A stretch of 11,693 nucleotides of DNA. Source: Clostridia bacterium. Its GTDB lineage: Bacteria > Bacillota_E > RBS10-35 > JAJYVN01. Numbering within the stretch: the stretch's first letter is position 1; each line of letters starts with the position of its first letter. The position numbers and the translations under genes were made by a program. The stretch spans positions 1-11,693 of the forward strand of contig DAHWHT010000019.1 of the NCBI GenBank assembly GCA_027335515.1, given 5' to 3'. Positions 1 to 6,055 of this stretch are shown here, one piece after another. Under the pieces are notes generated by a model. The model was not told the origin of the DNA, ran no database searches, and worked only from the letters and a program-made list of their open reading frames with translations.

Positions 1-329
1 AAGAACGTGCGCCACCTACCGGATCTGGTCGCGGCGGGATGGACCGACATGGGGAAACCCTCCTTGGTCCACGGTAGCACAGATGTCGTCGGCGTCCGCT
101 TCATCGGTCATCGGTGGACTGGGGGATGTCCTACCCCCGCACCTCGGGTTGCCCACAACCCTTTCCTTGTCTGGGGTGATGTTGTCCGCGGCGTCCGATG
201 GTCTTGGCGCCGATAGCCGTCCGGCCCTATTTGGAGGGCTGTTCGATCCCGTGGCGGGATGGATCCCTGTGGTGGCGTGGCCTACGGTGTGACACATGCG
301 AACGCCGGGTTGGTTGCGCTGTAATGGCG

Positions 330-339
330 TAATGCATTA
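330..339. promoter_or_regulatory. Perfect 10-bp palindrome upstream of the Clp_N-repeat gene
   Basis: TAATGCATTA is a perfect palindrome about 30 bases before the GTG start of the downstream gene. An extra TAATG half-site lies 8 bases to its left (322-326). It is AT-rich in an otherwise GC-rich stretch and sits where a promoter or operator would be expected. I see no convincing -35/-10 pair, so the role is inferred from position only. The rest of 1-368 holds only short overlapping frames without recognisable protein motifs, and I see no gene in it. Confidence 0.3.
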
Positions 340-368
340 GGCTCCGTGACAATGGAGGCGTCGTGTAA

Positions 369-1442
369 GTGAAGAAGTGGCGTGACGTCGAAGCAGCGTT
401 CCGGAAGGCCCTGGCGGGTGTGGAGTTGGGCGAAATCACGGTCGAGATGAACGAGGACGCTCCGGGGGGCCTCGTCGTCATCGACCTGCCGGCCCAGGAC
501 GGCGACGAGGCCGGCACGCTGGACGCGTTCGTGGCGGAGTATGAGACGGCCCTGCTGGATCTCGCGCGCCGGCAGGGAGGGCCCGAGGCCGCGCTACGGG
601 TGTCGGTGCATTGTGGGACGCACAAGTGGCTGGGCGAGCAGGACCTGCGAACCGGCTGCAGCAACAGCGTCCGAGCGGGGCCCGGTCGCGGGGAAGCGAT
701 CGCGGAAACGCGGCTGGAGGCGGCGAGCACCCCTGTGATGACCCGGCTGCGCGGCGATGCCGTGGCAGCGCTGGACCTCCTGGTGGAGGCGGGGGTGGTG
801 CGCAGCCGGAGCTTGGCGGTGGCCTGGTGCGTGGAGCGGACGTTGCGGCGAGAGGCCGAGCGCATCGAGGCGCTGCGCACACCGGTGGCCGCGATCCGCC
901 AGGCGCGGCAGGCCCTCAGCGACGTGACCGTGGTGACGACGAGCATGTCATACGTCAAGATGTCTGACGCGGTCGGCAGCGTCCTCAGGAGAGCCCAGGC
1001 CGAGGCCAAGGAGCGGAACCGAAGCATCCTGCGGCCGGTTCACCTGCTCCTGGCCCTGCTGCGCGAGGGCCCGCCGCTGGCCCTAGCCGCGCTGCAGGGC
1101 GCGGGGGTGGACGTGGCCGCCCTGGAGGCGGCCGCGGACGCGGCGGCAACCTCCGCAGAGGCGCCGCGTCCGCAGAGTGTGGAGATGTCAGGCGAGTTCC
1201 GGAAGGTGATCGGCGAGTTCGCCACTGAGGCGGCGAGGAGCCTCGGTCAGGTCGTGCGGGGGCCGAGCGAGGCGGATGCGCGCGACGAGATGGAGCCCGA
1301 ACACTTGCTGCTTGCCCTGCTTCGGGTGGCCGGCGAGGGGAAGGGCTCCGGCATTCCCTTCCTCGCGGAGGTCGTGGGATCGGACGCCGTGGCCCGGGTC
1401 GCCGCGGAGGTCGCGCGCCTACAGAAGGAACGGGCCAGCTAG
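369..1442 (+). CDS. Clp N-terminal repeat protein with ribbon-helix-helix-like segment, no ATPase domain
   Basis: A 357-aa protein. The GTG start is set by an in-frame TAA directly before it and by a GGAGG Shine-Dalgarno site at 354-358. Residues 1-85 form an acidic mixed alpha/beta segment I do not recognise. Residues 124-170 resemble a ribbon-helix-helix segment (LLVEAGVVRSRSLAVAWCVE). Two Clp_N-type repeats follow at about 200-258 (core RPVHLLLALLRE) and 274-352 (core EPEHLLLALLRV), joined by an Ala-rich linker. In ClpA/ClpC these paired repeats bind substrates or adaptors. Here there is no Walker A or B motif, so it cannot unfold proteins itself. It may act as an adaptor, a decoy or a DNA-binding regulator; this is inference. 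It stands alone on its strand and is followed by a hairpin terminator. The Clp_N assignment is fairly firm; the function is unknown. Confidence 0.8.
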   Translation: MKKWRDVEAAFRKALAGVELGEITVEMNEDAPGGLVVIDLPAQDGDEAGTLDAFVAEYETALLDLARRQGGPEAALRVSVHCGTHKWLGEQDLRTGCSNSVRAGPGRGEAIAETRLEAASTPVMTRLRGDAVAALDLLVEAGVVRSRSLAVAWCVERTLRREAERIEALRTPVAAIRQARQALSDVTVVTTSMSYVKMSDAVGSVLRRAQAEAKERNRSILRPVHLLLALLREGPPLALAALQGAGVDVAALEAAADAAATSAEAPRPQSVEMSGEFRKVIGEFATEAARSLGQVVRGPSEADARDEMEPEHLLLALLRVAGEGKGSGIPFLAEVVGSDAVARVAAEVARLQKERAS

Positions 1443-1460
1443 AGCCTCACGGGCTGGCGG

Positions 1461-1491
1461 GCCCCGCCCGAGTCTCTCGGACGGGGCTCTT
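1461..1491 (+). terminator. GC-rich hairpin terminator after the Clp_N-repeat gene
   Basis: The arms GCCCCGCCCGAG (1461-1472) and CTCGGACGGGGC (1476-1487) pair over 12 positions with a single mismatch, around a TCT loop, and a short TCTT follows. It lies 18 bases after the stop codon and between two convergent genes. The T tract is weak, so intrinsic termination is likely but not certain. Confidence 0.6.
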
Positions 1492-1634
1492 GGTGCCCGG
1501 GACGTGCTGCCGGCGAGCGCACTGCCCGTCCGGGCGGCGGCCAAACCAAGCGGCTTCGGGTCGGGCAGGCGACGGTGCGCCGGATGCTCGCCGAAACGCC
1601 GCATTCGTAACCGCGCGGTTGCCCGCGCCCGCCG

Positions 1635-1865
1635 TCACTTCACCAGTGCCGCAAACTGGTCGGGTGTCAATCCGGCTTGGCGCAGGATGCTGTGCAGGGT
1701 GCGAGGCCCGAGCGTATCTCCGGCGTGAACGGGTACGGTTACAACGCCCGGCCGTCCGGGCTTGGACAGGTGATGGTGACTGCCCTCTATCCGGGTGACG
1801 CCAAAACCGACCCGCCGAAGCGCGGCAATGGCCTGGCGTCCGGTGATGTTTGGCAACCGGCTCAC
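1635..1865 (-). CDS. hicA: HicA-family toxin (mRNA interferase)
   Basis: A 76-aa protein with the full HicA pattern: an N-terminal segment (ITGRQAIAALRRVGFGVTR), the catalytic GSHHH block at residues 28-32, a VPVHAGDTLGPRTLHSILRQ block at 45-62, and an LTPDQF tail. HicA proteins have a double-stranded-RNA-binding fold and cleave mRNA and tmRNA, with the conserved His as the catalytic residue. The length is normal for the family. The GTG start overlaps the hicB stop codon (GTGA, 1862-1865), so the two are translationally coupled. The gene ends about 145 bases from the convergent terminator hairpin. It appears intact. The family call is confident; the toxic activity is inferred from the family. 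Confidence 0.92.
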   Translation of the reverse strand: MSRLPNITGRQAIAALRRVGFGVTRIEGSHHHLSKPGRPGVVTVPVHAGDTLGPRTLHSILRQAGLTPDQFAALVK

Positions 1866-2107
1866 GGGCGGCCTACCACGGTCACGGCGGGACCTTCTAC
1901 GTCAGGCGGTGGAATCGGCGCTCCGATCTCAGCCAGGGCGGCCAGGTGGCCGGAAATGGCCTCCTGCGCCCGCCCCAGGGCCTCGGCCTCGGTCTTCCCC
2001 TGCGTGAAGCACCCCGGCAGTGCGGGCACGCTCACGGCCCACCCTGGCCATTCGGCGTCCCAGTCCAGCACAACCCGGTACGTCCGCAATGGCATGGCGA
2101 CCGCCAT
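1862..2107 (-). CDS. hicB: HicB-family antitoxin (short form)
   Basis: An 81-aa protein that neutralises HicA by direct binding. The partly degenerate RNase H-like HicB fold is visible: YRVVLDWDAEWPGWAVSVPALPGC, then the EAEALGRAQEAISGHLAALAE helix. It ends soon after, without the C-terminal ribbon-helix-helix or HTH domain that longer HicB proteins use for autoregulation. Short HicBs of this type are common. The start is ATG at 2107 with a G-rich region just upstream; a second in-frame ATG at 2095 is the alternative. The gene lies first in the pair with hicA, under a TATACT -10 box embedded in an inverted repeat. The hicB-first order is the less usual arrangement for classical hicAB loci but is well known. 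Confidence 0.88.
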   Translation of the reverse strand: MAVAMPLRTYRVVLDWDAEWPGWAVSVPALPGCFTQGKTEAEALGRAQEAISGHLAALAEIGAPIPPPDVEGPAVTVVGRP

Positions 2108-2128
2108 GGTTCCGCCCCCCGCCGCCCA

Positions 2129-2154
2129 GTATACGCCAGACCTTCGGCGTATTC
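2129..2154. promoter_or_regulatory. Inverted-repeat operator candidate with -10 box, between hicB and a divergent small ORF
   Basis: GTATACGCC (2129-2137) and GGCGTATTC (2146-2154) are inverted copies matching at 8 of 9 positions, separated by 8 bases. On the minus strand the left arm contains TATACT (2128-2133), a good -10 box for hicB. On the plus strand the same palindromic GTATAC gives TATACG (2130-2135) for the small ORF starting at 2158. Only weak -35 matches are visible. The position and symmetry suggest an operator controlling one or both divergent units. Confidence 0.55.
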
Positions 2155-2157
2155 ACG

Positions 2158-2373
2158 ATGTCCGCGGAACTCTCCCCGTGGGGCCAGGTCTACCGCGCCA
2201 GCCGCGCCGTCCTGGAGGCGGGGCGGGCGGCTCACCCCGCCGTCCCCGCGGTCCCCAGCCCCTTCCGGCCCGACCCGGTGCTGGTCGCCGCCGCCGCCCG
2301 CCCGAATTGGCTGTGGGAGTACGCGGCGCGGCAGGGCCTGGGGACGCCGACGCCGGACACCCCCGGCGCCTGA
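2158..2373 (+). CDS. Small hypothetical protein, divergent from hicBA
   Basis: A 71-aa ORF from ATG at 2158 to TGA at 2371-2373. It begins MSAELSPWGQVYRASRAV and ends in a Pro/Thr-rich tail. I do not recognise a family. The argument that it is real is codon use: 68 of 71 third positions are G or C, clearly above the second positions, as expected for a true gene in a high-GC genome. Against it, no Shine-Dalgarno site is visible just upstream, so it would be leaderless or have a very short leader from the -10-like TATACG at 2130. Its stop is followed by the hairpin at 2391-2409. Confidence 0.45.
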   Translation: MSAELSPWGQVYRASRAVLEAGRAAHPAVPAVPSPFRPDPVLVAAAARPNWLWEYAARQGLGTPTPDTPGA

Positions 2374-2390
2374 CCCCCGCGTGGCGGAGC

Positions 2391-2409
2391 GCCTGCCGCC
2401 GGGGCAGGC
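2391..2409. terminator. Hairpin between the small ORF and the convergent MFS gene
   Basis: GCCTGCC (2391-2397) and GGCAGGC (2403-2409) form a perfect 7-bp GC-rich stem with a 5-base loop. It lies 18 bases after the stop at 2373 and 19 bases beyond the MFS stop at 2428, so it could serve both convergent transcripts. There is no T tract on either strand, so intrinsic termination is uncertain. Confidence 0.4.
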
Positions 2410-2427
2410 CTCCCCCGCCTCCCGCCG

Positions 2428-3717
2428 TTACTCCACCGCCCGGATCGCCCGGCCCCGCGTCTCGGCCAGGGCCGGCACCGCCCCGCCGACGATCAGCGCG
2501 CCAGCGATCCCCAGACCGAGCGCCGGGCCCACGGCGCCACCGGTCAGCCCGATGGCCACCAGCGGCAGCACGCTGCCCCCCAGTCCGCGGCCGGCGTAGT
2601 AGACAAGGTTCTCGGCGGTCGCCCGCAGGCGCGTGGGATACAGCTCCCCCAGCCAGACACCCACCACGCCGATGCAGCCGCACCCGAAGTTGGTGGCCGC
2701 CAGGGCCCAGAAGAGGGGCCAAGCCCAGAAGGACCCCCGTAGCGGGGAGTGCCAGGTCAGCAGATACGCCACGTACCCCACAAGAGCTACCGCTGCGAGG
2801 CTGACAGTGGCGATCCGCCGCCCGCGCGCGTCGGCGATCACCCCGGCCGTCAGCGATCCGCAGAACAGGGCAGCATACCCCAGAAGCAGGACGTCGGTCT
2901 CCGCGCCAGCGGCCAGGTGGTGGACCTTGGCCAGCAGGGTGGGCTCATACAGCACCAGGGAGTAGTTGATCAAGAAGATACCGCTGGCCACTACGCAGCC
3001 GATCACGGTGGTGGCGGCCAGCCCCCCACGGAACAGCCCCGCCGTCGACCCGGACACCGCCAGTTCCGGGGGCAGTTCGCCCCCCCGGCGGGCCCGCGCG
3101 TACTCCCGCCACAGCGGCGACTCCGGCATCCAGAGCAGCACCGCGCCCCAGATGGCCAGGCTGCACGCGCCAATCACCAGGTAGGCCGCCCGCCAGGACT
3201 GCACGCCTCCAGCGGTCGTCAGGTAGCCGACTAGCGTCGTGCAGACGATGCCAACGACGAACATGTTCTGGACCAGGGCCCCCAGCCTGCCTCGGCCTCG
3301 GCTCTCCCACAGCTCGTTGAAGATGGAGAACGCGGCGCCAAACTCTCCCCCGATCCCCAGACCAGCCACGACGCGGGTGGCGGTGAACAGGTCCAGACCG
3401 TGCGCCAAGGCGCCGCCCAGGGTGGCGGCACCATACAGGAAGACGGTCACCAGCATGGTGACCCGCCGGCCGAAGCGGTCGCCGATCGGCCCGAAGAGCA
3501 GCCCGCCAGCCAGCGACGCCAGTCCCTGAAGGGTGTTGATCGCCACGATGGCCGGCACCCCGACGTGGAAGTCGCGGGCGAGCGTGGGGAAAAAGTAGGC
3601 CAACAGGGTGAGCTCCGCGCCGTCGAAGACGGTGGCCAGCAGCGTGAAGAGCAGGAGCCGCGCGCGCAGAGACGGGGAGATCCCCCCACTCGGTCCGGCG
3701 CCGGCCTCCACCGTCAT
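2428..3717 (-). CDS. MFS transporter, metabolite:H+ symporter-like
   Basis: A 429-aa integral membrane protein of the major facilitator superfamily, of normal length with about 12 predicted hydrophobic segments. Visible landmarks are a charged first-helix motif (DGAELTLLAYFFP), the loop 2-3 motif GPIGDRFGRR, a helix 4-5 motif VVAGLGIGGEFGAAFS typical of metabolite/sugar:H+ symporters, and the half-repeat ADARGRR motif in the second half. A PTRLRATAENLVYYAGRGLG stretch precedes the last helices. I chose the ATG at 3717 because the family homology begins there and GGAGG (3723-3727) lies 5 bases upstream; the open frame extends further but without homology. The substrate cannot be told from sequence; aromatic acids, sialic acid-like compounds or sugars are all possible. 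The gene is single, with no partner enzyme next to it. Confidence 0.88.
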   Translation of the reverse strand: MTVEAGAGPSGGISPSLRARLLLFTLLATVFDGAELTLLAYFFPTLARDFHVGVPAIVAINTLQGLASLAGGLLFGPIGDRFGRRVTMLVTVFLYGAATLGGALAHGLDLFTATRVVAGLGIGGEFGAAFSIFNELWESRGRGRLGALVQNMFVVGIVCTTLVGYLTTAGGVQSWRAAYLVIGACSLAIWGAVLLWMPESPLWREYARARRGGELPPELAVSGSTAGLFRGGLAATTVIGCVVASGIFLINYSLVLYEPTLLAKVHHLAAGAETDVLLLGYAALFCGSLTAGVIADARGRRIATVSLAAVALVGYVAYLLTWHSPLRGSFWAWPLFWALAATNFGCGCIGVVGVWLGELYPTRLRATAENLVYYAGRGLGGSVLPLVAIGLTGGAVGPALGLGIAGALIVGGAVPALAETRGRAIRAVE

Positions 3718-4093
3718 GCCCGCCTCCCCGCCCCCTGTCCGCCGCGCGGTCCCTCGGGGCTCGCCCGTTCCCGCGCGACCTGCCAACCCTAGACAACGCC
3801 GTCGCACGCTGGAAGGGGCCGAATGGGCCCTGGCCCAAGCGCTGTTCGGGCCAGCCGGGGTCTGGCCGGGGCGACGGCCGCCCGGAGGCCTCGATTGGCC
3901 GGGTCGCCAGGCCGCTGCGCAGCTGGCGGCGCGCGGATACGCTCGGGCCATGGTGGGCAACGCGGTGGCCGCAAGACGGGGAAGCGCAGGGCTGATCCAC
4001 TGACCGTCCGAACGCGGTGTCTGGGTGATGGTCGGCCTCCCCTGGCTGGCCGGCACCCCGCAGTATGCGCCCCGCCCCCCCGGCCGGCACTCC

Positions 4094-4107
4094 GGGTGCG
4101 GCAAAGG
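4094..4107 (+). repeat. 14-bp direct repeat, copy 1
   Basis: GGGTGCGGCAAAGG occurs here and again, identically, at 4167-4180, 73 bases apart. The first copy runs on into GGGGTGCCAAGCGG, the second into AGGTCCTTTTGGTG. Confidence 0.6.
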
Positions 4108-4166
4108 GGGGTGCCAAGCGGCGACCCCAAACCCCTGTCTCCCAAGTACCCACCCAGCCGCCGAGA

Positions 4167-4180
4167 GGGTGCGGCAAAGG
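4167..4180 (+). repeat. 14-bp direct repeat, copy 2
   Basis: Identical to 4094-4107. It overlaps the left side of the palindromic element at 4174-4195. Confidence 0.6.
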
Positions 4181-4195
4181 AGGTCCTTTTGGTGC
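4174..4195. repeat. Palindromic AGGTCCT-type element, left of the defence block
   Basis: The core AAAGGA-GG-TCCTTT forms a 6-bp stem. The stretch aligns, with one inserted base and a few substitutions, to the element at 11260-11283: both read CAAAG, then GAGGTCCT, then a pyrimidine and TTGG. The two copies bracket the ATPase-hsdMSR genes. They may belong to an interspersed palindromic repeat family of this genome; this is inference from two copies. Confidence 0.4.
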
Positions 4196-4354
4196 ACCGT
4201 CGCGGTGCGCAAGACACGGGGGGCGTGGGCTCAGCCGCGGCCCCCGTCCATTTGGAGCCACAGCCGGCGTGGCATCTACCTGCGTTCTCCGGCACGGCTT
4301 CCACTCCGCATCTCTCCCGTGAAGCTCACGCGTGTCCCTCACTCTATGTAGTAG

Positions 4355-5989
4355 TCACGCGGTGTCAGGCGTGCCGAGCTCATCAACCAGCGAATCAAAC
4401 AGGCCGCGTACATAGGCCAGCGCAGGCGGGTCGTCCTGCAGCAGCCTACGAACGGTGGCCTCGTATTGCTTGCGAGACTGAAACCCGAGCGCGCACGCAA
4501 TGGCATTCAACGCGCCGCTTTCCCGAACCGGGTATCCCGCGATAATCGTTTCTAAATCACCCTGAGCGATCGCGGTCTCAAGAGCGTTACGTGCTTGCCT
4601 GACCACCTCAGGTCCGTCTAGGTCTATCGTTCGGTTGCCGTTGGCTTCAAGATCGTCCTTTGTGGGCAGTGCTGCTAACACTTTATCGCGCAGTCGCCTC
4701 AGTGCGACGTGTTTGCTTAGGTGCTCCGCTTGGGCCGACACGGCTGCCAGCGCCTCCCTCTTTGCACGGTCAATCCGCAGTGCTGCATCTTCGCCCGTAA
4801 CCTTGGTGAGGCTATCAACAGCCTTCCGTTGAATACATGGGGCGTAATAAATCGACTCAACGGAGAAGACCGGGAGTGGGTACACGCCGACGCACCTCAG
4901 ACTAGCTATGTCGGCGGCGGTTTGGCCGTCATTATCAACAAGGCCGAACGCTCTCACCCAATGAAAAGAGGTCGCCGCCCTTAGTCCCTTCACCGTGTGG
5001 GCAACATCCCGGCACGTGTCTTTAGCAATCACCGTCACGTCAGGGAATATTAGGCTATACAGAGGCTTGTCAAGGCTTCCCTCGGAGCCCTCAACGAACA
5101 ACAATCGCCGTCGGGCGCCAAGGACGTCGCGTCTAAGGTGTTCGTCAATCACGCCCGGGCCGCCATCGGCGGCACCCTCTAGCAGATCCACGTCCCATGT
5201 GAGAGATGAGGGCGCAGTGTATGCACAGCCGCGGACCAGTAGCACCCGGGCATCGGGAACCCCGAGAGGAAGGTCCACATCGTGGGTCGCCACTACAAAG
5301 TGGAGATCTTGCCGATGGGCTACTATGAGTCGCAATAACGGTGCAGCGATAGATGGATGGAGATGCCGTTCCGGTTCGTCGATGAGAAACAAGCCGCTCT
5401 GCTTGGCAGTTAGCGCCGTGGTTGCTAATAACATTGCGGCGCGCTCGCCGTCGGACATTTCCTCGATGCTGTATGAGGGACCTTCGGGCTTCTGTGCGAT
5501 AATCCTGTCGTCTGGTTGAATAGACAGTGCGACCGGGATATGTGATAGTTTCAGCATGTCGTTGATTGTCTTTATCGGAGAGGGCCGTTCTCTGAGATTC
5601 CGCTCTTCCGGACTCCCATCCGCTGCTGTGGCGATGGCTCGTGCCCTAGTGTTCTCTTCGTGAACTAGTGCATAAATAGCGAGACTGGGCCGTTGAGGTG
5701 CGTGGTCGTCCCTCCATCGTGCTTGTCGTTGAGTGCCTGCATGGTGGATGGCGTTTTCGACCTGCTGCTTTTGGGCTGGTAGTATACTGACAGCGTTCGA
5801 TTGAAGCAACGTCTGACGAGTCGCCGGTATCCACTCTACTGCCTTATTGCCCGCGTCGCGATAGAACTGCTGCATCAAGCTGGACTTACCTGCCCCATTG
5901 GGGCCGAGAACAAATAGGACGTGTCCTGCGTCTAACGCAAGATGCAGAGGCCCCCCGTTCTTCTGTGCAACACTTAGCTCAAGAGCCAT
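4355..5989 (-). CDS. Fused ABC/AAA-type ATPase and TOPRIM-like (DUF4435-like) protein; PARIS AriA-AriB-like candidate
   Basis: A 544-aa cytoplasmic protein. The N-terminal half is an ABC-class ATPase: Walker A GPNGAGKSS (29-37), signature-like YSIEEMSDGERAAMLL (173-188), Walker B and glutamate in LFLIDEPERHLHPS (200-213), and H-loop His236. The C-terminal half looks TOPRIM-like: LFVEGSEGSLDKPLY with Glu300, and VDNDGQ with Asp352 and Asp354, the usual metal-binding acidic residues. This order matches a fusion of AriA (ATPase) and AriB (DUF4435 nuclease) of the PARIS anti-phage system, which in E. coli is triggered by Ocr and cleaves host tRNA. Class 1 OLD nucleases share the ATPase-TOPRIM order and are the main alternative. 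The ATG has a GAGGAG site 9 bases upstream and lies 66 bases after hsdM, so it is the last gene of the hsd operon. It is visibly less GC-rich than its neighbours (spot counts of 45-60%), which suggests separate acquisition. Domain calls are firm; the PARIS label is moderate. Confidence 0.8.
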   Translation of the reverse strand: MALELSVAQKNGGPLHLALDAGHVLFVLGPNGAGKSSLMQQFYRDAGNKAVEWIPATRQTLLQSNAVSILPAQKQQVENAIHHAGTQRQARWRDDHAPQRPSLAIYALVHEENTRARAIATAADGSPEERNLRERPSPIKTINDMLKLSHIPVALSIQPDDRIIAQKPEGPSYSIEEMSDGERAAMLLATTALTAKQSGLFLIDEPERHLHPSIAAPLLRLIVAHRQDLHFVVATHDVDLPLGVPDARVLLVRGCAYTAPSSLTWDVDLLEGAADGGPGVIDEHLRRDVLGARRRLLFVEGSEGSLDKPLYSLIFPDVTVIAKDTCRDVAHTVKGLRAATSFHWVRAFGLVDNDGQTAADIASLRCVGVYPLPVFSVESIYYAPCIQRKAVDSLTKVTGEDAALRIDRAKREALAAVSAQAEHLSKHVALRRLRDKVLAALPTKDDLEANGNRTIDLDGPEVVRQARNALETAIAQGDLETIIAGYPVRESGALNAIACALGFQSRKQYEATVRRLLQDDPPALAYVRGLFDSLVDELGTPDTA

Positions 5990-6055
5990 AATGGCACGCT
6001 CCTCGCAGACTCGACCGTGTACTCACCTGTACGGCAAGCGCTACTTCCCTGTGCA

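Larger units (their letters stand above)
3718..4354. other. Intergenic region with repeats and hairpins, no recognised gene
   Basis: About 640 bases upstream of the MFS gene and downstream of the ATPase/TOPRIM gene. Long frames run through it on both strands, but their translations are Pro/Arg/Gly-rich and show no motif, so I treat them as GC-driven. It holds a near-palindrome TGGGCC-CT-GGCCCA (3824-3837), a 14-base direct repeat, a palindromic repeat element and a compact hairpin GCACCG-TCG-CGGTGC (4194-4208). The MFS promoter should lie here, but I cannot place it. Confidence 0.5.

Noticed and set aside
16..297. Minus-strand frame of 93 codons at the left edge
   Set aside because: No recognisable motif, no Shine-Dalgarno site, and an opposing open frame of similar quality covers the same bases.
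1540..1608. Short plus-strand frame ending RVGQATVRRMLAETPHS, like the C-terminal helix-turn-helix of a recombinase or transposase
   Set aside because: Too short, without any other recombinase motif or terminal repeats, so a mobile-element remnant cannot be supported.
1609..1620. 12-bp palindrome AACCGCGCGGTT near the hicA stop codon
   Set aside because: Built almost entirely from CG steps in a GC-rich region, without a partner element; likely chance.
3850..4003. Plus-strand frame ending QLAARGYARAMVGNAVAARRG, faintly like a RecX fragment
   Set aside because: Only a few helical residues resemble RecX, third-position GC is not above background, and there is no start or domain context.
4094..4195. 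CRISPR-like array
   Set aside because: Only two short repeat copies with no regular repeat-spacer pattern and no cas genes nearby.
3718..4212. N-terminal extension of the MFS protein to an ATG at 4212
   Set aside because: The extra 165 residues show no transporter or signal features, and the ATG at 3717 has a well-placed Shine-Dalgarno site where family homology begins.
2945..4342. Long minus-strand frame of more than 460 codons across the MFS gene and the region upstream of it
   Set aside because: The translation is Pro/Arg/Gly-rich without any motif and overlaps the MFS gene in another frame; it is explained by the scarcity of stop codons in GC-rich DNA.
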